Positions 1-8,544 of a stretch of 64,000 nucleotides of DNA are shown piece by piece. The stretch comes from Pseudomonas tensinigenes. Lineage in GTDB: Bacteria; Pseudomonadota; Gammaproteobacteria; Pseudomonadales; Pseudomonadaceae. The notes beneath the pieces were generated by a model. The model had not been told where the DNA came from. It worked only from the letters and a program-made list of their open reading frames with translations, and searched no databases. Positions within the stretch are counted from its first letter, which is position 1, and the number at the start of each line of letters is the position of its first letter. The stretch covers positions 6,490,001 to 6,554,000 of the forward strand of contig NZ_CP077089.1 in NCBI RefSeq assembly GCF_014268445.2, in the 5' to 3' direction. Both the position numbers and the translations under genes were made by a program.

Positions 1-1031
1 GCCTTGAAGCTGCCGGCCTTCTCGGGGATGGTCACGGCGATGATCGCTTCGCGGCCTTCACCCAGTTCGGCGCGCTCGGCGACGTGGCGCAAGCGGTCGA
101 AGTTGACGTTGGCACCGGAGTCGATGGCCACAAAAGTCTGGCCACTGACGCCGCGCAACTCGACGTACTTCTTGATCCCTGCCACGCCCAAGGCGCCGGC
201 AGGTTCGGTGATCGAGCGGGTATCGTCGTAGATATCCTTGATAGCGGCGCAGATCTCGTCAGTGCTGACGATGATCACTTCATCGACATAGTCTTTGCAG
301 ATGTCAAAGGTGTGCTGGCCGATCTGTGCCACCGCCACGCCGTCGGCGAAGATGCCCACGGTCGGCAGCACCACGCGTTCACCGGCGGCCATCGCCGCTT
401 GCAAGCAGTTGGAATCGTCCGGCTCGACGCCAATGACTTTGATGTCCGGGCGCAGGTATTTTACGTACGCAGCGATACCGGCGATCAAACCACCGCCGCC
501 GACCGGAACGAAAATCGCGTCCAGCGGCTGCGGGTGCTGGCGCAGAATTTCCATGGCCACGGTGCCCTGCCCGGCGATGGTGTGCGGATCGTCGTACGGG
601 TGGATGTAGACGTAGCCTTTTTCATCAACCAGTTTCAGCGAGTAGGCCAGGGCTTCCGGGAACGAATCACCGTGCAGCACCACTTTGCCGCCGCGTGAAC
701 GCACGCCTTCGACTTTGATTTCGGGGGTGGTCTTGGGCATGACGATGGTAGCTTTGACGCCCAGCACTTTCGCCGCCAGGGCCAAGCCCTGCGCATGGTT
801 GCCCGCCGACGCGGTGACCACGCCACGGGCGCGCTCTTCATCGCTCAGTTGCGTCAGTTTGTTGTAGGCGCCGCGAATCTTGAACGAGAACACCGGCTGC
901 AAGTCTTCACGCTTGAGCCAAATGTCGTTGCCCAGCCGCTCGGAGAGCTGGCGAGCGTTCTGCAGCGGGGTTTCTACGGCAACGTCATAAACGCGCGAGG
1001 TGAGGATCTTTTTGACGTACTGTTCGAGCAT
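1..1031 (-). CDS. ilvA: Threonine ammonia-lyase (threonine dehydratase), 3' end cut by window
   Basis: PLP enzyme that deaminates L-threonine to 2-oxobutanoate, the first step of isoleucine synthesis. The 343 visible codons begin MLEQYVKKIL and contain the PLP-lysine motif SFKIRGAYN (Lys51), the asparagine loop SAGNHAQG and the glycine-rich phosphate loop VGGGGLIAG. The visible end enters the C-terminal regulatory ACT-like region (IAVTIPEKAGSFK), which in the biosynthetic enzyme senses isoleucine, so this is the long IlvA type rather than the short catabolic TdcB type. The stop codon lies outside the window. Divergent from rpiA, as remembered for PAO1. Confidence 0.95.
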   Translation of the reverse strand, partial: MLEQYVKKILTSRVYDVAVETPLQNARQLSERLGNDIWLKREDLQPVFSFKIRGAYNKLTQLSDEERARGVVTASAGNHAQGLALAAKVLGVKATIVMPKTTPEIKVEGVRSRGGKVVLHGDSFPEALAYSLKLVDEKGYVYIHPYDDPHTIAGQGTVAMEILRQHPQPLDAIFVPVGGGGLIAGIAAYVKYLRPDIKVIGVEPDDSNCLQAAMAAGERVVLPTVGIFADGVAVAQIGQHTFDICKDYVDEVIIVSTDEICAAIKDIYDDTRSITEPAGALGVAGIKKYVELRGVSGQTFVAIDSGANVNFDRLRHVAERAELGEGREAIIAVTIPEKAGSFK

Positions 1032-1130
1032 CGGAAAGCATCACTGAGCGGTTGAGCGGGACCGAGGAGTCTAACCCGGCTTTTGCCCGCACGACCACAC
1101 GAATCCAGAGGTTTTAGCCGCGCTTGCGGC

Positions 1131-1136
1131 TATAAT
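1131..1136 (+). promoter_or_regulatory. Probable -10 element of rpiA
   Basis: A perfect TATAAT lies 43 bases upstream of the rpiA ATG in the rpiA/ilvA divergent gap. It directly follows a GC-rich inverted repeat (AGCCGC-GCTT-GCGGCT, 1116-1131). I see no good -35 hexamer at 17 bp, so the assignment rests on the -10 and its position. Confidence 0.45.
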
Positions 1137-1178
1137 GCCGGCCTTTCCGTTCTCACCTTGCCCGCTTCCGGAGCCCGC

Positions 1179-1853
1179 ATGACCCAGGATCAACTCAAAC
1201 AGGCAGTGGCTCAGGCCGCCGTCGACTTCATCCTTCCGAAACTCGACGACAAGAGCATCGTCGGGGTCGGCACCGGCTCCACCGCCAACTGCTTCATCGA
1301 CGCCCTGGCCCAGCACAAGGGCGCGTTCGATGGCGCGGTCGCCAGCTCCGAAGCCACCGCCGCGCGCCTGAAAGGCCACGGGATTCCGGTGTATGAGCTG
1401 AACACCGTCAGCGACCTGGAGTTCTACGTTGATGGCGCCGACGAAAGCGACGCGCACCTGAACCTGATCAAGGGCGGCGGCGCCGCACTGACCCGCGAGA
1501 AGATTGTCGCGGCTGTGGCCAAGACCTTCATTTGCATCGCCGACGCCAGCAAACTGGTGCCGGTGCTGGGCGAATTCCCGCTGCCAGTCGAAGTGATCCC
1601 GATGGCGCGCAGCCACGTTGCTCGTCAGTTGGTGAAATTGGGCGGCGACCCGGTGTACCGCGAAGGCGTTTTGACCGACAACGGCAACATCATTCTCGAT
1701 GTGTTCAACCTGCAGATCACCAACCCGGTGGAGCTGGAAGCGCAGATCAATGCGATTGTTGGCGTGGTCACCAACGGCTTGTTCGCGGCGCGTCCGGCGG
1801 ATCTGTTGTTGCTGGGTACTAGCGAAGGCGTGAAAACCCTCAAGGCTGAGTAA
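1179..1853 (+). CDS. rpiA: Ribose-5-phosphate isomerase A
   Basis: Interconverts ribose 5-phosphate and ribulose 5-phosphate in the non-oxidative pentose phosphate pathway. The 224-aa protein starts [10 protein letters not shown], the usual RpiA length. Motifs are the phosphate loop [12 protein letters not shown], the catalytic region DGADE, and [11 protein letters not shown]. The frame is open further upstream to 1083, but that extension crosses the promoter-like TATAAT and lacks family similarity, so the ATG at 1179 is preferred. A repeat pair follows the stop. Confidence 0.96.
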   Translation: MTQDQLKQAVAQAAVDFILPKLDDKSIVGVGTGSTANCFIDALAQHKGAFDGAVASSEATAARLKGHGIPVYELNTVSDLEFYVDGADESDAHLNLIKGGGAALTREKIVAAVAKTFICIADASKLVPVLGEFPLPVEVIPMARSHVARQLVKLGGDPVYREGVLTDNGNIILDVFNLQITNPVELEAQINAIVGVVTNGLFAARPADLLLLGTSEGVKTLKAE

Positions 1854-1892
1854 GCCCGGCCATCCACATATTTGTGGGCAGACAAATAAACC

Positions 1893-1982
1893 TGTGGGAG
1901 CGAGCCTGCTCGCGAAAGCGCCAGTTCAGCCAACATTTTCATTGGCTGACACGACGCCTTCGCGAGCAGGCTCGCTCCCACA
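1893..1982. repeat. REPIN, family A (inverted pair)
   Basis: Two copies of the REP core GAGCGAGCCTGCTCGCGAA in inverted orientation, flanked by TGTGGG and CCCACA, enclosing about 40 bases. It can fold into a long cruciform or RNA hairpin between the convergent rpiA and the next gene. The same core recurs at many intergenic sites of this window. Confidence 0.9.
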
Positions 1983-1999
1983 TTGTTTTGTGGTGTGAG

Positions 2000-2917
2000 T
2001 TAGGGCTGTGTTGGTTTTTTGAAGACGTAGAACAGGTTCGGCTCACTCACCAGATACAACGTCCCGTCATCATCCATGGCAATGCCTTCCGCCTGCGGCA
2101 CGGTCTTCTTCAAACCCTGCCGACCGCCACTAATGGACATCGTGCTCAACGGTCGTCCACCGACATCCAGTTCCAGAATCAGCCGCGACTCATCCGACAG
2201 CGCCAATAAATGGCCGCTACGCTCGTCGTACTGCAAACTCGACAGATCGCGCACAAACATCCCGGCGTCACGCTTGGGATCATTGATCACATGCACCGCG
2301 TAGGACTTCTCCGGATTGAAATGCGGGAAACCGTGCACTTCGTAGATCAGCATCGGGTTACGTTCCTTCGCAACAAACAAGCGCTTGCCTACCGAGTCAT
2401 ACGCCAGGCCTTCAAAACCTTTGTTGCTCGCCATATGCACGCCGAGGGTCATCTGCTCGGCGTCCGCCGCATCGAGGAATGTGGTGTCTGCTTCCAGGTG
2501 AATCTTGATCAACCGCTGCTGACGCTCGTCAGTGATCACGTAGGTGTCGGCGCTGATGTACTCAACCGCTTCGGGATCGCCAAAACCAATCAGGGCAATG
2601 CGCCGCAGGATCTTGCCTTCGAGCGACAGTTCGACCAGTTCGGAATTCTTGTTGGTCACGGTGAACAGGCTTTTGCGCACCGGATCGAAGGTGAGCGCCG
2701 AAACATCGTCGTCCAACCCGTCAATCACCCGCGCTTCAATCTCGACGCGATACTGATCCAGCCCAATCGACTCGCTACTCTGCGGTTGCCACAGTGTGTG
2801 CAGGTTGAACCAGGCACGCTCGAACAGGCGCATGTATTGGCCGATCGCAATCAACGCGATCAGGGCAATCACCGCCAGGAAGATAATCAGAGGCTTGGGG
2901 CGGGCAAGTCGACGCAT
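2000..2917 (-). CDS. SdiA-regulated domain protein (YjiK-like), copy 1
   Basis: A 305-aa protein with one N-terminal membrane segment (about residues 9-27) and a predicted periplasmic beta-propeller-like domain of the SdiA-regulated family. Typical strings are LTFDPVRKSLFTVTNKN, GFGDPEAVEYI, KGFEGLAYD and LYLVSEPNLFY at the C-terminus. Biochemical function is unknown; the fold suggests a ligand-binding or esterase-like propeller. It is a tandem paralogue of the next minus-strand gene, sharing the same motifs in the same order, and the two are separated by a composite repeat. Confidence 0.82.
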   Translation of the reverse strand: MRRLARPKPLIIFLAVIALIALIAIGQYMRLFERAWFNLHTLWQPQSSESIGLDQYRVEIEARVIDGLDDDVSALTFDPVRKSLFTVTNKNSELVELSLEGKILRRIALIGFGDPEAVEYISADTYVITDERQQRLIKIHLEADTTFLDAADAEQMTLGVHMASNKGFEGLAYDSVGKRLFVAKERNPMLIYEVHGFPHFNPEKSYAVHVINDPKRDAGMFVRDLSSLQYDERSGHLLALSDESRLILELDVGGRPLSTMSISGGRQGLKKTVPQAEGIAMDDDGTLYLVSEPNLFYVFKKPTQP

Positions 2918-3012
2918 GTGGATGAGCTCGGGATCAAAACAGGCGGATGAAATATCACGCCCGTCTGAACTGAAGCTTAATGGCCACTTGCCTCAAACCA
3001 CAAGCCAACCCG

Positions 3013-3140
3013 TGTAGGAGCTGCCGCAGGCTGCGATCTGATCGTTCCCACGCTCTGCGTGGGAATGCAGCCGGGGACGCTCTGCGTCCCACAGTCAAAA
3101 GATCGTCCGAACGCGGCCCGAACCTTCGGCAGCTCCTACA
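3013..3140. repeat. REP family C inverted pair with another repeat nested inside
   Basis: Outer arms are TGTAGGAGCTGCCG and its complement CGGCAGCTCCTACA, the family C core seen also at 16770 and 39454. Inside, 3043-3092 holds a second element made of two small hairpins, TCCCACGCTCTGCGTGGGA and GGGACGCTCTGCGTCCC. It lies between the two SdiA-regulated-type genes. Confidence 0.85.
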
Positions 3141-3148
3141 CAGAGGCA

Positions 3149-4072
3149 CTACCTCTGTTTCTCGAAGCGGTAGAACAGGTTTGGCTCGCTGACCATATAC
3201 AGCGTGCCCGCCTCGTCCATGGTCACGCCTTCGGCGCGGGGGATGGTGTTCTTCAGGCCGTTGAAGCCGCCAAGCAGGGTCATGAAGCTGACCTGTTCGC
3301 CCTTCTCGTCCAGTTCCAGCAGCAGATGTGAGTCGGCGGACAGTACCAGTGTGTGCTGGGTGCGCGGGTCAATCGCCAAGGCCGAGAGGTTGCGAATATC
3401 CAGTTCATCACTGGCGAGTTTCTGCTTGTCGCCCTTGAGGGTCTGGCTGCCATCGCTTTTCCAGGTGAACAGCGCCGGCGGGCGCTCCTCGCCCAACAGT
3501 ATTTGTTGGTTGTGCGGGTCCCAGGTGATGGCTTCAAAGGCTTTGTTCTGGTCTTTCGACGGGCCGAGATCGTATTTCGGGAAATCGGCGATGTTCAATT
3601 CGCGAGTATCAGCGTCGACCTTGACGATCGACAGCATGTGCTGGCGCTCGTCGACGATGGCCATCAGGCCGTTTTCCATCATCGTCAGGCCTTCCGGATT
3701 GCTCCAGCCCACCAGCGGCATCTTGCGCAGCACATCGCCCTGTAAAGTCAGTTCAGCAAGAAACGGGTTCTTGCCCATCACCGAAAACAGCGTTTTGGTC
3801 TGCGGGTTGTACGCCAGATCCGAAGCTTCGTCCTTCTCCATCCCCTTGAGCGGCTTGGCATCGATCACCACGCGATAGTCCGGCAGCCAGATGCTTTCTT
3901 TCTGCTCGGCCTGGCTTTCGAACCGCTCTTGCAGCCAAAGCACACCGCGATCATCCCAATGCATGGCAAACGCCACGGCATAAGCGGCGGCAAGGACCAG
4001 CAAAAGCCAGACATACCAGCGCAGGGCGAAACGTGAACGGCGAGTGGGTTTGAGCTGAGTTTGAGATGACAT
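3149..4072 (-). CDS. SdiA-regulated domain protein (YjiK-like), copy 2
   Basis: A 307-aa paralogue of the neighbouring 305-aa protein. It has a basic N-terminus followed by a membrane segment (WYVWLLLVLAAAYAVAF) and the same domain markers: DLAYNPQTKTLFSVMGKN, GWSNPEGLTMM, KAFEAITWD and LYMVSEPNLFYRF. It is probably anchored in the inner membrane with the domain in the periplasm. The tandem arrangement on one strand points to duplication. Despite the family name I see no evidence that it is controlled by a LuxR-type regulator here. Confidence 0.82.
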   Translation of the reverse strand: MSSQTQLKPTRRSRFALRWYVWLLLVLAAAYAVAFAMHWDDRGVLWLQERFESQAEQKESIWLPDYRVVIDAKPLKGMEKDEASDLAYNPQTKTLFSVMGKNPFLAELTLQGDVLRKMPLVGWSNPEGLTMMENGLMAIVDERQHMLSIVKVDADTRELNIADFPKYDLGPSKDQNKAFEAITWDPHNQQILLGEERPPALFTWKSDGSQTLKGDKQKLASDELDIRNLSALAIDPRTQHTLVLSADSHLLLELDEKGEQVSFMTLLGGFNGLKNTIPRAEGVTMDEAGTLYMVSEPNLFYRFEKQR

Positions 4073-4224
4073 CGAGGGACGCGTTCCGAAAATTCAGGCT
4101 AAGGGTAATAGCACAAAGAGGCCGGCTCAGACGCCAGAATGAGAGGAATTATCCGTACAGGATGTGAAAAAAACGGCAAATGGCGGGATTGCCCTGCCCG
4201 TTTGCAAAATGGATCACATACAAA

Positions 4225-4314
4225 TGTGGGAGCGAGCCTGCTCGCGAAGACGGAGTGTCAGGCAACAATGATGTCGACTGAACTGACGCTTTCGCGAGCA
4301 GGCTCGCTCCCACA
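4225..4314. repeat. REPIN, family A
   Basis: Inverted pair of the GAGCGAGCCTGCTCGCGAA core with TGTGGG/CCCACA flanks, lying 3' of the FAH-family gene and 5' of the second SdiA-regulated-type gene. Confidence 0.9.
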
Positions 4315-4333
4315 GGGTGTTGCAGTATTGCGA

Positions 4334-4999
4334 TTAGCGCACGCTGCTGGTGAAGCTGCTCGCACCGACCAGTTCGAGGACGATGTCATCGCCCACGTTC
4401 AGCGGGCCAACGCCCACTGGCGTGCCAGTGAGGATCACGTCACCGGCCTGCAGCGAGAAGCAGCCGGCCATGTGCTGGATCATCGGCACGATCGGGTTGA
4501 GCATCGCGCTGCTGTTGCCGTCCTGACGCACTTCGCCGTTGATGGTCAGGCGGATACCGATGTCGGTCAGGTCAGCAAAAGTGCTGCCGACCACGAACGG
4601 TGCAAGCACCGCCGCGCCGTCGAACGATTTGGCGATTTCCCACGGCAGGCCCTTGGCTTTCAGCTCGGCCTGCTTGTCGCGCAGGGTCAGGTCCAGCGCC
4701 GGGGCGAAACCGGAGATCGCGTCGAGCACTTCTTCACGGCTCGGCTTGGTCGACAACGGCTTGCCGATCAACACGGCGATTTCCGCTTCGTAGTGCACCG
4801 AACCGCGCTCGGTCGGAATGGCGAAACCGCCTTCCAGCTCAACCACGCAACTGCCCGGCTTGATGAACAGCAACGGTTCGGTAGGCACCGGGTTGTCCAG
4901 TTCTTTGGCGTGTTCGGCGTAATTGCGGCCAATGCACACGACTTTCCCGATCGGGAAGTGGATGCGCGTGCCGTCGACGTACTGGTGCTGATAGCTCAT
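4334..4999 (-). CDS. Fumarylacetoacetate hydrolase family protein
   Basis: A 221-aa single-domain member of the FAH superfamily. The metal-binding signature is visible in VHYEAEIAVLIGK (acidic residues binding Mg/Mn) and the C-terminal DVILTGTPVGVGPL. Short FAH proteins of this type act as acylpyruvases, oxaloacetate decarboxylases or hydroxymuconate isomerase/decarboxylases; the substrate cannot be chosen from sequence alone. It follows the D2HG dehydrogenase gene on the same strand with about 40 bases between, so co-transcription is likely and a role in 2-oxo acid clean-up is plausible. Confidence 0.85.
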   Translation of the reverse strand: MSYQHQYVDGTRIHFPIGKVVCIGRNYAEHAKELDNPVPTEPLLFIKPGSCVVELEGGFAIPTERGSVHYEAEIAVLIGKPLSTKPSREEVLDAISGFAPALDLTLRDKQAELKAKGLPWEIAKSFDGAAVLAPFVVGSTFADLTDIGIRLTINGEVRQDGNSSAMLNPIVPMIQHMAGCFSLQAGDVILTGTPVGVGPLNVGDDIVLELVGASSFTSSVR

Positions 5000-5040
5000 T
5001 TACCGACTCCTGCCTTCATTGATTCATCAAAGATTGCCGA

Positions 5041-6435
5041 TCAAACCGCGAAAATCTTGCCCGGGTTCATGATGCCGTTCGGGTCGAACACCGCTTTTAC
5101 CGCTTTCATGTACTCGATCTCAACCGGCGAGCGGCTGTAGGTCAAGTAATCGCGTTTGGTCATGCCGACGCCGTGTTCGGCGGAGATCGAACCGTTGTAC
5201 TTCTCGACGGTTTCGAACACCCACTTGTTGACGGTCGCGCACTTGGCGAAGAACTCGTCCTTGCTGAGGTTATCCGGCTTGAGGATGTTCAAGTGCAGGT
5301 TGCCGTCGCCGATGTGGCCGAACCAGACGATTTCGAAGTCCGGATAATGTTCGCCGACGATCGCGTCGATTTCCTTTAGAAATGCCGGCACTTTCGACAC
5401 GGTGACCGAGATGTCGTTCTTGTACGGCGTCCAGTGCGAGATGGTTTCGGAGATGTACTCGCGCAGTTTCCACAGGTTCTGCAGCTGGGTTTCGCTCTGG
5501 CTCATCACGCCGTCCAGCACCCAGCCCTGCTCGACGCAATGCTCGAAGGTTTCGAGGGCGCTGTTGGCCACTTCTTCGGTGGTCGCTTCGAATTCCAGCA
5601 ACGCGTAGAACGGGCAATCGGTCTCGAACGGAGCCGGTACGTCGCCACGGCCCATGACTTTGGCCAGAGCCTTGTCGGAGAAGAATTCGAAGGCGGTCAG
5701 GTCGAGCTTGCCCTGGAAGGCGTGCAGCACCGGCATGATCGAGTCGAAATCGGCGGTGCCGAGGACCATCGCGGTGAGATTCTTCGGCGCGCGATCGAGG
5801 CGCATGGTCGCTTCGACGACGAAACCGAGGGTGCCTTCAGCGCCGATGAACAGCTGACGCAGGTCGTAACCGGTGGCGTTCTTGATCAGGTCTTTGTTCA
5901 GTTCCAGCACATCGCCCTTGCCGGTGACGACTTTCATGCCGGCCACCCAGTTACGGGTCATGCCGTAGCGAATCACCTTGATCCCGCCGGCATTGGTGCC
6001 GATATTGCCGCCAATCTGGCTGGAACCTGCCGAGGCGAAGTCGACCGGGTAGTACAGGCCTTTTTCTTCGGCGACGTTCTGCAAATGCTCGGTGACCACG
6101 CCCGGCTGACAAACGGCGGTGCGGTCGGTGAGGTTCACGTCGAGAATCTGATTCATGTAGTCGAACGACACGACCACTTCGCCGTTGGCCGCTACCGCAG
6201 CCGCAGAAAGCCCGGTGCGCCCGCCCGACGGCACCAGCGCAACCTTGTGCGCGTTGGCCCAACGGACCACCGCCTGCACCTGCTCGATAGTCTTGGGAAA
6301 CACGATGGCGCTGGGCGCCGGGGCGAAGTGCTTGGTCCAATCCTTGCCGTACGCATTCAGGGAGTCGGCGTCGGTCAGGACCTTGCCAGGCTCGACCAGG
6401 GTCTTCAGTTCATCAATCAGGGCAGGATTGGTCAT
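5041..6435 (-). CDS. FAD-linked D-2-hydroxyglutarate dehydrogenase
   Basis: A 464-aa flavoprotein of the GlcD/D2HGDH family. The N-terminal FAD-binding (PCMH) domain shows VPSGGRTGLSAAAV and GGNIGTNAGGIKVIRYG; the C-terminal FAD-oxidase domain ends with WFGHIGDGNLHLNI and the family motif SAEHGVGMTKR. It oxidises D-2-hydroxyglutarate to 2-oxoglutarate, passing electrons to the respiratory chain. In P. stutzeri the homologue beside serA was shown to consume D-2-hydroxyglutarate made by SerA, which drives serine synthesis. The ATG at 6435 is chosen over upstream starts (to 6465) because the family homology begins at MTNPALI and a GAGAG precedes it. Confidence 0.88.
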   Translation of the reverse strand: MTNPALIDELKTLVEPGKVLTDADSLNAYGKDWTKHFAPAPSAIVFPKTIEQVQAVVRWANAHKVALVPSGGRTGLSAAAVAANGEVVVSFDYMNQILDVNLTDRTAVCQPGVVTEHLQNVAEEKGLYYPVDFASAGSSQIGGNIGTNAGGIKVIRYGMTRNWVAGMKVVTGKGDVLELNKDLIKNATGYDLRQLFIGAEGTLGFVVEATMRLDRAPKNLTAMVLGTADFDSIMPVLHAFQGKLDLTAFEFFSDKALAKVMGRGDVPAPFETDCPFYALLEFEATTEEVANSALETFEHCVEQGWVLDGVMSQSETQLQNLWKLREYISETISHWTPYKNDISVTVSKVPAFLKEIDAIVGEHYPDFEIVWFGHIGDGNLHLNILKPDNLSKDEFFAKCATVNKWVFETVEKYNGSISAEHGVGMTKRDYLTYSRSPVEIEYMKAVKAVFDPNGIMNPGKIFAV

Positions 6436-6511
6436 CGACAGAACTCTCGAACAATTCATGGTCATCCTGAGAACGCTTCACGTCGCAGGAATGAGTGTTT
6501 AGCGGGGAGGC

Positions 6512-6523
6512 TATGCTAGCATA
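6512..6523. promoter_or_regulatory. Palindrome in the serA / D2HG dehydrogenase divergent region
   Basis: Perfect 12-bp palindrome TATGCTAGCATA, flanked by GGGG and CCCC, between two divergent genes whose products are metabolically coupled. Each half (TATGCT) also resembles a -10 hexamer, so it could be an overlapping promoter pair, an operator, or both. Function is inferred only from position and symmetry. Confidence 0.35.
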
Positions 6524-6562
6524 TCGACCCCGCAGGACAGTGCCCAAGGCCAGATCCGCGGA

Positions 6563-6580
6563 GACGACATTCTTGTCGTC
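6563..6580 (+). other. Stem-loop in the serA leader
   Basis: GACGACA-TTCT-TGTCGTC gives a perfect 7-bp stem with a 4-base loop, 60 bases upstream of the serA ATG. There is no T-tract, so it is not a simple terminator. It could protect the leader or affect translation; no further support is visible. Confidence 0.4.
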
Positions 6581-6639
6581 CGGGTCAGCGTCTGTTGACC
6601 ATTTCCTGCCATTTTTCTCCGGGATACAGGTTTACGCAG

Positions 6640-7869
6640 ATGAGCAAGACTTCTCTCGATAAGAGCAAGATCAAGTTCCTTCTTCTCGAAGGCGTCCACC
6701 AATCGGCTGTCGACGTCCTCAAGGCGGCGGGCTACACCAGCATCGAATACCTGACAGGTTCCTTGCCGGAAGCCCAGCTCAAGGAAAAGATCGCTGACGC
6801 TCACTTCATCGGCATTCGTTCGCGCACCCAACTGACCGAAGAGATCTTCGATCACGCGAAGAAGCTGGTTGCGGTCGGCTGTTTCTGCATCGGCACCAAC
6901 CAGGTTGACCTGAGTGCTGCCCGTGAGCGCGGTATTGCCGTGTTCAACGCGCCGTACTCCAACACCCGCTCCGTTGCCGAGCTGGTGCTGGCCGAAGCGA
7001 TCCTGCTGCTGCGCGGCATCCCGGAGAAAAACGCTTCCTGCCACCGTGGCGGCTGGATCAAATCCGCAGCCAACTCCTTCGAGATCCGTGGCAAGAAGCT
7101 CGGCATCGTCGGCTACGGTTCGATCGGTACTCAGCTGTCGGTTCTGGCTGAAGGTCTGGGCATGCAGGTGTACTTCTACGACACCGTGACCAAGCTGCCG
7201 CTGGGCAACGCGACTCAGATCGGTAGCCTGACCGAGCTGCTGGGCATGTCCGACATCGTCACCCTGCACGTTCCGGAAACCGCTGCGACCCAGTGGATGA
7301 TCGGCGAGAAGGAAATCCGCGCCATCAAGAAGGGCGGCATCCTGATCAACGCTGCTCGCGGTACCGTGGTCGAGCTGGACGCTCTGGCGGACGCGATCAA
7401 GGACAAGCACCTGATCGGCGCGGCCATCGACGTATTCCCGGTGGAGCCACGCTCCAACGACGAAGAGTTCGAAAGCCCGCTGCGTGGCCTCGACAACGTG
7501 ATCCTGACCCCGCACATCGGTGGTTCGACCGCCGAGGCGCAAGCCAACATCGGTCTGGAAGTGGCAGAAAAACTGGTCAAGTACAGCGACAACGGTACGT
7601 CGGTTTCGTCGGTGAACTTCCCGGAAGTGGCCCTGCCGGCTCACCCTGGCAAGCACCGCCTGCTGCACATCCACGAGAACATCCCGGGTGTGATGAGCGA
7701 GATCAACAAGGTCTTCGCCGAAAACGGCATCAACATCTCCGGTCAGTTCCTGCAGACCAACGAGAAGGTTGGCTACGTGGTGATCGATGTCGACGCCGAG
7801 TACTCGGACCTGGCGCAAGAGAAGCTGCAGCACATCAACGGCACTATCCGTAGCCGGGTTCTTTTCTAA
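6640..7869 (+). CDS. serA: D-3-phosphoglycerate dehydrogenase
   Basis: Catalyses the first committed step of serine synthesis, 3-phosphoglycerate to 3-phosphohydroxypyruvate with NAD, and can also reduce 2-oxoglutarate to D-2-hydroxyglutarate. The 409-aa length is that of the E. coli-type enzyme. Visible are the nucleotide-binding GIVGYGSIG (about residues 155-163), the catalytic Arg240 (NAARGT), Glu269 (FPVEP) and His292 (TPHIGGST), and a C-terminal ACT domain from about residue 338 that senses serine. The ATG at 6640 matches the family start (MSKTSLDKSKIKFL). Divergent from D2HG dehydrogenase; ends at a strong terminator. Confidence 0.97.
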   Translation: MSKTSLDKSKIKFLLLEGVHQSAVDVLKAAGYTSIEYLTGSLPEAQLKEKIADAHFIGIRSRTQLTEEIFDHAKKLVAVGCFCIGTNQVDLSAARERGIAVFNAPYSNTRSVAELVLAEAILLLRGIPEKNASCHRGGWIKSAANSFEIRGKKLGIVGYGSIGTQLSVLAEGLGMQVYFYDTVTKLPLGNATQIGSLTELLGMSDIVTLHVPETAATQWMIGEKEIRAIKKGGILINAARGTVVELDALADAIKDKHLIGAAIDVFPVEPRSNDEEFESPLRGLDNVILTPHIGGSTAEAQANIGLEVAEKLVKYSDNGTSVSSVNFPEVALPAHPGKHRLLHIHENIPGVMSEINKVFAENGINISGQFLQTNEKVGYVVIDVDAEYSDLAQEKLQHINGTIRSRVLF

Positions 7870-7873
7870 GAAC

Positions 7874-7948
7874 AGCTACAAGCCTCAAGTTACAAGCGGC
7901 AAGTGATGTTCGCTTTTGCTTGAAGCTCGCAGCTTGCAACTCGCCGCT
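7874..7948. repeat. Repeat family E (CTACAAGC-type inverted pair)
   Basis: AGCTACAAGCCTCAAG / TACAAGCGGCAAG followed by an inverted counterpart (TTGAAGCTCGCAGCTTGCAA). A related pair occurs at 29482-29564. It lies between serA and its terminator. Confidence 0.6.
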
Positions 7949-7951
7949 GAT

Positions 7952-7985
7952 AAAAAAGGGAGCCCCGAAAAGGGCTCCCTTTTTT
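7952..7985. terminator. Bidirectional intrinsic terminator between serA and the DUF4399 gene
   Basis: GGGAGCCC-CGAAAA-GGGCTCCC with an A-tract before and a T-tract after, so it works on both strands. It overlaps the stop codon of the convergent DUF4399 gene by two bases. Confidence 0.9.
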
Positions 7986-8409
7986 ATTCCACGTTGATGG
8001 TGATTTTCTTCGAGACGATTGGCGGGTCGAATGCCATGTGACCGCTGTCGCCAAGTTCCAGCTGCAAGGTGTGTTTGCCCGGGGCGAGCTTGATGTCAGC
8101 CTGGGTCTGCGCCTTGCCGAAGTGCATATGGTTGGCATCGGTAGGGACGACCGAACCGGCAGGAACAATTTCCTTGGCGTCGATCAGCAGGTGATGGTGA
8201 CCGGTGTTCTTGGTGACGTCACCGGCCGGTGCCAGTGCGACGTCCTTGGTACCGAACTTGACGGTAAAGGTCTGCGAAACCGTGGCCCCGTCCTCGGGAG
8301 AAACGATGAACACTTCGGCACCTTTTGGCGCCGGTGTGGCGGCACTGGCCAGCACCGAAACGCCCATCAGCACACCCGCGAACGCTGCACGTGACATAAA
8401 GCTTTTCAT
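7984..8409 (-). CDS. DUF4399 domain periplasmic protein
   Basis: A 141-aa secreted protein. Residues 1-23 form a signal peptide ending ASA, followed by one DUF4399 domain with the hallmark strings VFIVSPEDGATV, NTGHHHLLID and HMHFGKAQT and a C-terminal beta-rich stretch. The histidine-rich HHH and HMHFG strings suggest metal binding, but no function is established. Monocistronic, with a divergent gene upstream and a shared terminator downstream. Confidence 0.85.
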   Translation of the reverse strand: MKSFMSRAAFAGVLMGVSVLASAATPAPKGAEVFIVSPEDGATVSQTFTVKFGTKDVALAPAGDVTKNTGHHHLLIDAKEIVPAGSVVPTDANHMHFGKAQTQADIKLAPGKHTLQLELGDSGHMAFDPPIVSKKITINVE

Positions 8410-8544
8410 TTTCTTCTCCAGTTTTTCCGTAAAATCCGCACGGTCATGACAACTTCATGACCATTCGTTGTCGAAGGCACTCGACAACCATAGCAAAGCG
8501 AGCCTGAATCAGAGCGTCGCGATAATGATTTCAAAGGAGTGACC

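Noticed and set aside
6511..7833. Minus-strand open frame of 440 codons opposite serA
   Set aside because: Mirror of the serA codons; serA on the plus strand is unmistakable.
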